Shown piece after piece: positions 50,534 through 54,265 of a DNA stretch of 54,265 bases. Numbering within the stretch: the first letter of the stretch is position 1; each line of letters begins with the position of its first letter. The DNA is from a virus: the IMG/VR virus record IMGVR_UViG_3300012936_002700, positions 1 through 54,265 of that record; one strand, 5' to 3'. The notes under the pieces are model-generated. The model did not search any database. It saw nothing but the letters and a program-made list of their open reading frames with translations, and had not been told where the DNA came from. Position numbers and translations under genes: made by a program.

Positions 50534-51247
50534 TTAATAACCTCTTTTTAATATTAAACTGTGGCCTTCGTTTTCAAGCACTATCTTCTTACCATATTTT
50601 GTAATATTGTAATCACCTAAGTACTTTGTCAAGTAAATGACCTCAGCGAAGCCGTTAACATCTAACGCTTCATTGATATTTATCTCCTCATTAGCGCCAA
50701 AGTCGATAACTTTGAATACTACTGGATCCTTATATTTATTTTGGATTTTCAAAGTGCTTTCATCTAACATTTCGATACTATCAGCATAACTTTTGTTAAA
50801 AAAGTTTTTGTAGTTGTCCATATGTGATTCTGTAACTCTGATGTCATATGCTTCTTTGTCTGTAGGAATCATTTCTGCTAAATTACTGTCTGATGCATCA
50901 TGACTCTTGAAACTTTTATAGTATCTAAATTTCATACCATCTAAGCCTGCTATTTTTTGAATGCCGTCAATCATTTCATAAATGTTCATTGGACTGTCTT
51001 TTGTTCTTTCTATTTCAACAAATACTTTATACATACCGTCTGATTGTTCACCAGCAGTTGCATCAGCATCTAAAACAAAAGGGTAACCTTTTTCTAAAAA
51101 GTTTTCTAAGTCTTTAGCACTTGATTCATTTTTTGTGGAAAAACTTAAAACACAAATGTCTTGATCTTTTCCCATTTTTGATTTGTAAGAATCTATTTCA
51201 AAAATTCTATCTACGAGGTGTTTTAAATCGTCTTTGCGTAAACCCAT
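50534..51247 (-). CDS. Hypothetical phage protein
   Basis: 237 residues, globular, acidic, not recognised. It contains DQDICVLSFSTKNESSAKDL, KFRYYKSFKSHDASDSNLAE and SLILKRGY. It shares base 51247 with the 180-residue gene, so the two are co-translated. It has the sequence character of a conserved T4-like marine phage protein, maybe virion-associated. No membrane or signal sequence. Confidence 0.6.
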   Translation of the reverse strand: MGLRKDDLKHLVDRIFEIDSYKSKMGKDQDICVLSFSTKNESSAKDLENFLEKGYPFVLDADATAGEQSDGMYKVFVEIERTKDSPMNIYEMIDGIQKIAGLDGMKFRYYKSFKSHDASDSNLAEMIPTDKEAYDIRVTESHMDNYKNFFNKSYADSIEMLDESTLKIQNKYKDPVVFKVIDFGANEEININEALDVNGFAEVIYLTKYLGDYNITKYGKKIVLENEGHSLILKRGY

Positions 51248-51789
51248 TATACTGCTCCTTCTGCTGGAACTTCTGCACCTGCTCCTACACCTGGTTCAAC
51301 ACCTGCTTCTGCTGGTTGTGCTTCTGGTGTTGGTGCTTGTTCTGCACCTGGCTCAGTAGTTAAGTCTAACATTTCATTGTAGCCACTATAGATATCTACA
51401 ATTAATTTCTTCGGCATCATGATTTCAACAATCCAAATAGGTTCTCTATCAAGTTTACCTTTTTTAGTGCCGGGTCTAATATCACCTGGTTGTTTAATTT
51501 TACGTGGTTTTAGGATATAATCTTTTTTGTATGTTACTTTACAATCGTAATCAAGTAATCTCTTCCCGCCCATTGGATCAGGCATATTGTCTCTTTCCCA
51601 CATAAATTGACAAATTACCCAATGACGCTTAATTTGCGGGCCTGCAACTAATTCGCCATCTTCCCAGTTATCATAAACGTATAAATCTAACTCATCAAGT
51701 ACACGTTCAAAGTCTTTAAGCACTGTAAAAGCGGTATCGCTTTCGTAAATGCCTTGCACGTTTTTAATAACTTCGACTACATCTTTCAT
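51247..51789 (-). CDS. Hypothetical phage protein with Pro/Ala/Glu-rich tail
   Basis: 180 residues from the ATG at 51789; a TTG 12 bases earlier gives the alternative start. The N-terminal domain is globular (VVEVIKNVQGIYESDTAFTV, DRVLDELDLYVYDNWEDGEL). The C-terminal 40 residues are a low-complexity EPAEAGVEPGVGAGAEVPAE-type tail, which often marks flexible virion or chaperone proteins. A GATAAATA late box lies 24 bases upstream. Confidence 0.6.
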   Translation of the reverse strand: MKDVVEVIKNVQGIYESDTAFTVLKDFERVLDELDLYVYDNWEDGELVAGPQIKRHWVICQFMWERDNMPDPMGGKRLLDYDCKVTYKKDYILKPRKIKQPGDIRPGTKKGKLDREPIWIVEIMMPKKLIVDIYSGYNEMLDLTTEPGAEQAPTPEAQPAEAGVEPGVGAGAEVPAEGAV

Positions 51790-51812
51790 ATTAGTATCCA
51801 ATCTTATACACT

Positions 51813-51820
51813 TATTTATC
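51813..51820 (-). promoter_or_regulatory. T4-type late promoter box
   Basis: Minus strand GATAAATA, 24-31 bases upstream of the ATG at 51789. Confidence 0.55.
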
Positions 51821-51893
51821 CGGTTTACGTTTATAAGTTAGCAGTTTTGTCATGAAGGTAACCTGCTAAATATTTTTGTAGAACGCAGAAGAT

Positions 51894-51909
51894 ATAGCGT
51901 CTACGCTAT
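51894..51909 (+). repeat. Small perfect inverted repeat upstream of phoH
   Basis: ATAGCG - TCTA - CGCTAT: a six-base-pair stem with a four-base loop, about 49 bases before the phoH ATG and just upstream of its promoter. It might be an operator or RNA hairpin; no T-run follows, so a terminator is unlikely. Confidence 0.5.
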
Positions 51910-51910
51910 G

Positions 51911-51940
51911 TTAATGCAGTATCTACGGTACTTATATAAT
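51911..51940 (+). promoter_or_regulatory. Probable sigma70 promoter for phoH
   Basis: TTAATG (51911-51916), 18-base spacer, TATAAT (51935-51940). The -10 is perfect and the -35 weak. It ends 17 bases before the phoH ATG and 10 bases before its AGGAGG ribosome site. Confidence 0.55.
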
Positions 51941-51957
51941 CCAGATAGGAGGACTGC

Positions 51958-52686
51958 ATGGGTGCAAAACGAAGTGCTCGGAAGAGCAAACACTACAATA
52001 GCAATATTGTGGAAATCAACAAGTTTCTTCCTCAGAAGAAAAAAGAAGTCAAAATCCTTCCAAGAAATATTAATCAAGAAACATACGTGTTACAACTGTT
52101 AGACTCTAAGAAAGACATAGTCTTTGGCATAGGGCCGGCAGGAACAGGTAAAACTCTGTTGGCCGTACAAGTCGCGATTAAACAATTCAAAGAAGGTAAT
52201 GTCGATAAAATTATCGTCACAAGACCCGCCGTAAGTGCGGACGAAGATTTAGGTTTTTTACCTGGTACATTAGAAGAAAAAATGGCACCTTGGACAAGAC
52301 CTATTTTTGATGTCCTTAAAGAGTATTTTACAGCACATGAAATTTCAGGTATGATACAAGAAGGTGTAATAGAAATTGCACCACTTGCATATATGCGTGG
52401 AAGAACGTTTAAGAGAGCGTTTATCATTGCTGATGAAATGCAAAATGCTACACAAAATCAAATGAAGATGTTACTTACTCGTTTAGGTATTGGTTCAGCA
52501 ATGGCTGTAACAGGCGATTTGAATCAAGCAGATAGATTACGTGATAATGGCTTAATTGATTTTTGTAGACACTTAGATAATAAAGGTGGTGCTCACAGGA
52601 TCGATGTTGTCGAGTTTACAAAAGGAGATATTGAACGACACGATGCAGTCAAAGAAGTATTAGAAATTTATGGAGATGTAGTTTAA
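51958..52686 (+). CDS. phoH: PhoH-like P-loop ATPase
   Basis: 242 residues. Walker A is GIGPAGTGKTLLA (about 56-68), Walker B-like AFIIADEMQNAT with the PhoH TRPAVSADEDLGFLPG motif before it. PhoH proteins are common in marine phages, usually linked to phosphate stress, but the biochemical role is unsettled (RNA helicase/ribonuclease-related). It is the only plus-strand gene in its region, behind AGGAGGACTGC. Its stop shares bases with the stop of the convergent gene. Confidence 0.92.
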   Translation: MGAKRSARKSKHYNSNIVEINKFLPQKKKEVKILPRNINQETYVLQLLDSKKDIVFGIGPAGTGKTLLAVQVAIKQFKEGNVDKIIVTRPAVSADEDLGFLPGTLEEKMAPWTRPIFDVLKEYFTAHEISGMIQEGVIEIAPLAYMRGRTFKRAFIIADEMQNATQNQMKMLLTRLGIGSAMAVTGDLNQADRLRDNGLIDFCRHLDNKGGAHRIDVVEFTKGDIERHDAVKEVLEIYGDVV

Positions 52687-53459
52687 CTACAAGGTAAGTC
52701 GGTGTCTTTAGCATCGACTCTATAAAGTTTCTTTTGCTTTACCCACTTGATCCAGCCTGCAAAGGTCATACTATGTAGGCTGGACACAGCCCAATGACGC
52801 TTCATTACTGTTTCTGACATTTCTTGTGTTAGTGCAGTAGTTACTTCTCGTTTGAAAGGTACAACTTGCACAATAGGTTCACCCATCTTTATAATTGTAG
52901 GCTTGATTTCTTTTAGCATAATGTTGATAGGACTTTGTGGTGCTCCAGTATCATGATCAATTACACCTGGGACTGCTTCCCAGTTTCTTCCTTCGCTATG
53001 ATAATACATAGGCAAATATAAAGTACTGTATCCTTTAGGTTGCCATGTAAACCATGGATTGTCTAATTTAACAGCACCTCTTACACTAAATTTACCTGCC
53101 ATAAATCCGTCTAATTGTTCTTCAGGATGATATGCATCATTATATTCAGGTGAAGAATATCTTGTTTCTATATGATTGCCATCGGGTGTTGGTGTTATTT
53201 CTATATCACACCAAGCAGGAATAACAAATCCCATGCTCATATAATCAGTTATACCAGGACATGAACGTATTGTTTTCTTACTATCGATGTTATGTTTCTC
53301 TTTACCATCTTCAAAGTAAGGACTCATCTTTTTAAATTTTTCAGGAAAGAATTTACCAGCAGGTTGGATTGGTGCATACTTACGCACACCCCAATTATTA
53401 CAGGCAAAACTAATTGCATATTTTTTCTTTCCGAACATATTTTTAATTATTGGAATCAT
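52683..53459 (-). CDS. Conserved hypothetical protein
   Basis: 258 residues, globular. MIPIIKNMFGKKKYAISFAC start, then FVIPAWCDIEITPTPDG and SYPMYYHSEGRNW-like beta segments. The look is of a beta-sandwich or cupin-like enzyme of the conserved phage hypothetical type, without catalytic signature. It lies between thyX and phoH. Starts seven bases after the thyX stop codon. Confidence 0.6.
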   Translation of the reverse strand: MIPIIKNMFGKKKYAISFACNNWGVRKYAPIQPAGKFFPEKFKKMSPYFEDGKEKHNIDSKKTIRSCPGITDYMSMGFVIPAWCDIEITPTPDGNHIETRYSSPEYNDAYHPEEQLDGFMAGKFSVRGAVKLDNPWFTWQPKGYSTLYLPMYYHSEGRNWEAVPGVIDHDTGAPQSPINIMLKEIKPTIIKMGEPIVQVVPFKREVTTALTQEMSETVMKRHWAVSSLHSMTFAGWIKWVKQKKLYRVDAKDTDLPCS

Positions 53460-53466
53460 ATTTTGG

Positions 53467-54147
53467 TTAACTAATATCTGACTTGAAATCGTCCATCAAT
53501 GGAAATATTTGTGCAATTACTTTTGCACAGGCATGAGCAATTTCCATATGTTCTTTTTGTGTTCCATTTGCACCACGTAATTCAATGTAATGCACCCAAG
53601 AACGTAAAGTTCCATTCATATATAATCTTGTTTTTGTAAGTCCTTCGGGTAACACAACACGAGCCTGTTCTTTAGCAATACCTTTTTGGATTGCCCAATC
53701 ATATGCTTCTTTACAAGTTTCAATAACTTTCTTTTGATAGTGACCCCAATCCATCTCTAATTGTGTATCTTGCACTTCAATACTATTTTGTCTGTTCTTT
53801 TTATCTTGTAATCTTGGTTCTCTGTATGTAAAAGCATTTTCCATGTCTTGTGGATTTGCATATCGTTGACTGAACTCTTGGAAACTAAAACTTCTGTGTC
53901 TTACTATTTGATGTGCAATGTCTCTTGTGGTGTCTATTTCAAGACAAGCACTTACCATTTCAAGTGGAGACCAGTGAGCGTGTTTAATCAAATACTTAAT
54001 TAATTTTGCACTTGTTTCTCTGTTTACTTGTGCTGATGGATTACTTACTCTTGCACAATAGGCAATCAAGTCTTGTGCATCTTTTAAGTAAGATGCTGTT
54101 AAGCCTTCAACTGGTTGTGAATAACTTACTAATTTTACATTTGTCAT
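53467..54147 (-). CDS. thyX: Flavin-dependent thymidylate synthase
   Basis: 226 residues with the ThyX signature RHRSFSFQEFSQR (residues 83-95, RHRx7S), where S93 and the flavin/dUMP-binding residues lie. ThyX makes dTMP from dUMP with methylene-tetrahydrofolate and FAD. It helps nucleotide supply for AT-rich phage DNA. ATG follows GGAGAACAGC and overlaps the upstream gene as ATGA. Confidence 0.95.
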   Translation of the reverse strand: MTNVKLVSYSQPVEGLTASYLKDAQDLIAYCARVSNPSAQVNRETSAKLIKYLIKHAHWSPLEMVSACLEIDTTRDIAHQIVRHRSFSFQEFSQRYANPQDMENAFTYREPRLQDKKNRQNSIEVQDTQLEMDWGHYQKKVIETCKEAYDWAIQKGIAKEQARVVLPEGLTKTRLYMNGTLRSWVHYIELRGANGTQKEHMEIAHACAKVIAQIFPLMDDFKSDIS

Positions 54148-54265
54148 TGCTGTTCTCCTGCTTTATTGACTGTGCAACTAATGTTGCCTGATACTGCTAC
54201 TCTATCGTGTGTGCATTGTTGTATAGGGACACTATGGCTTACAATACCTGGAAAAATAACCATTA
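54144..54265 (-). CDS. C-terminal end of a 2-oxoglutarate oxygenase-like protein (5' end beyond window)
   Basis: The last 40 codons are within the window: MVIFPGIVSHSVPIQQCTHD, then RVAVSGNISCTV. The pattern FPGxxxHxV and the later Arg in a strand match the distal His/Arg part of phage 2OG-FeII oxygenases, like the FPSCTQHY part of the 16123-16839 protein. The stop TGA overlaps the thyX start as ATGA. The N-terminal iron ligands cannot be seen. Confidence 0.6.
   Translation of the reverse strand, partial: MVIFPGIVSHSVPIQQCTHDRVAVSGNISCTVNKAGEQQ

Noticed and set aside
51894-51909. Terminator for the minus-strand gene upstream of phoH
   Set aside because: No run of T follows the stem on either strand and it lies upstream, not downstream, of the minus gene.
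51840-51957. Possible tRNA or small RNA upstream of phoH
   Set aside because: Only a six-base-pair hairpin is present; no acceptor stem, T-loop or anticodon arm can be folded.
1-54265. CRISPR arrays, insertion sequences, integrase or att sites
   Set aside because: No direct-repeat/spacer structure, transposase or integrase motif was noticed on either strand.

Overview
This window looks like part of the genome of a T4-like marine myovirus. Core T4-type genes are present: family-B DNA polymerase (gp43), sliding clamp (gp45), a DsbA-like protein, a 5'-3' exonuclease and T4-style late promoters. So are genes common in marine myophages: phoH, thyX, folE, 2-oxoglutarate oxygenases, peptide deformylase and a fibre with an MTD-like N-terminus. 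The DNA is strongly AT-rich, genes are packed with ATGA or TAATG overlaps, and almost everything is on the minus strand. No photosystem genes are seen. A low-GC marine alphaproteobacterial host such as SAR11 is a reasonable guess, but it is inference.

Layout. 1-6478: an accessory island with three twitch-type radical SAM proteins (one cut by the window edge), a tiny kinase-like protein, a 2OG oxygenase, a large unknown protein, a QueC-like PP-loop enzyme and a small GNAT-like protein. 6475-9702: fibre, small possible virion proteins and a peroxiredoxin. 9729-12469: a VWA/metallopeptidase protein and its MoxR-type AAA+ partner, each behind its own sigma70 promoter. 12567-19315: small phage proteins, SNase, a ParB-like protein, 5'-3' exonuclease, a 2OG oxygenase, QueE and FolE. 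19411-29591: SGNH-like, HIT, phosphoribosyltransferase, 2OG oxygenase, cupin, glycosyltransferase, QueD, class-III aminotransferase, a TGT-like DpdA and the sliding clamp. 29628-35666: SDR epimerase, an MBD4-like DNA glycosylase, a DEDDh exonuclease, DNA polymerase, HAD and DsbA-like genes. 36414-43714: a late cluster of basic or multidomain proteins that mostly share a short N-terminal leader resembling the T4 capsid-targeting sequence. 44052-48013: a structural-like protein, then ClpA, peptide deformylase and DnaJ. 48052-50531: a lysis cassette (membrane proteins, lipoproteins, i-spanin, endolysin) interleaved with an ACP-like protein and a zinc-ribbon peptide. 50534-54265: two unknown proteins, phoH on the plus strand, an unknown protein, thyX and a partial oxygenase.

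How it works together. FolE, QueD, QueE and a QueC-like enzyme can together make preQ0 from GTP, and DpdA-type enzymes insert preQ0 into DNA in place of guanine. The window therefore plausibly encodes a complete 7-deazaguanine genome-modification route. Nearby aminotransferase, glycosyltransferase and oxygenase genes are candidate tailoring enzymes. A second possible system is the set of head-packaged proteins with a protease-cleavable leader. A third is a proteostasis module (ClpA with a ClpP-docking loop, deformylase, DnaJ).

Regulation is readable. Five near-perfect TTGACA-N17-TATAAT promoters, plus weaker ones, precede early-type genes. GATAAATA late boxes precede virion and lysis genes. 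No tRNA, CRISPR array, transposon or integrase was recognised. No gene-free stretch exceeds 300 bases; the longest (about 168 bases, upstream of phoH) holds promoters and a small hairpin.
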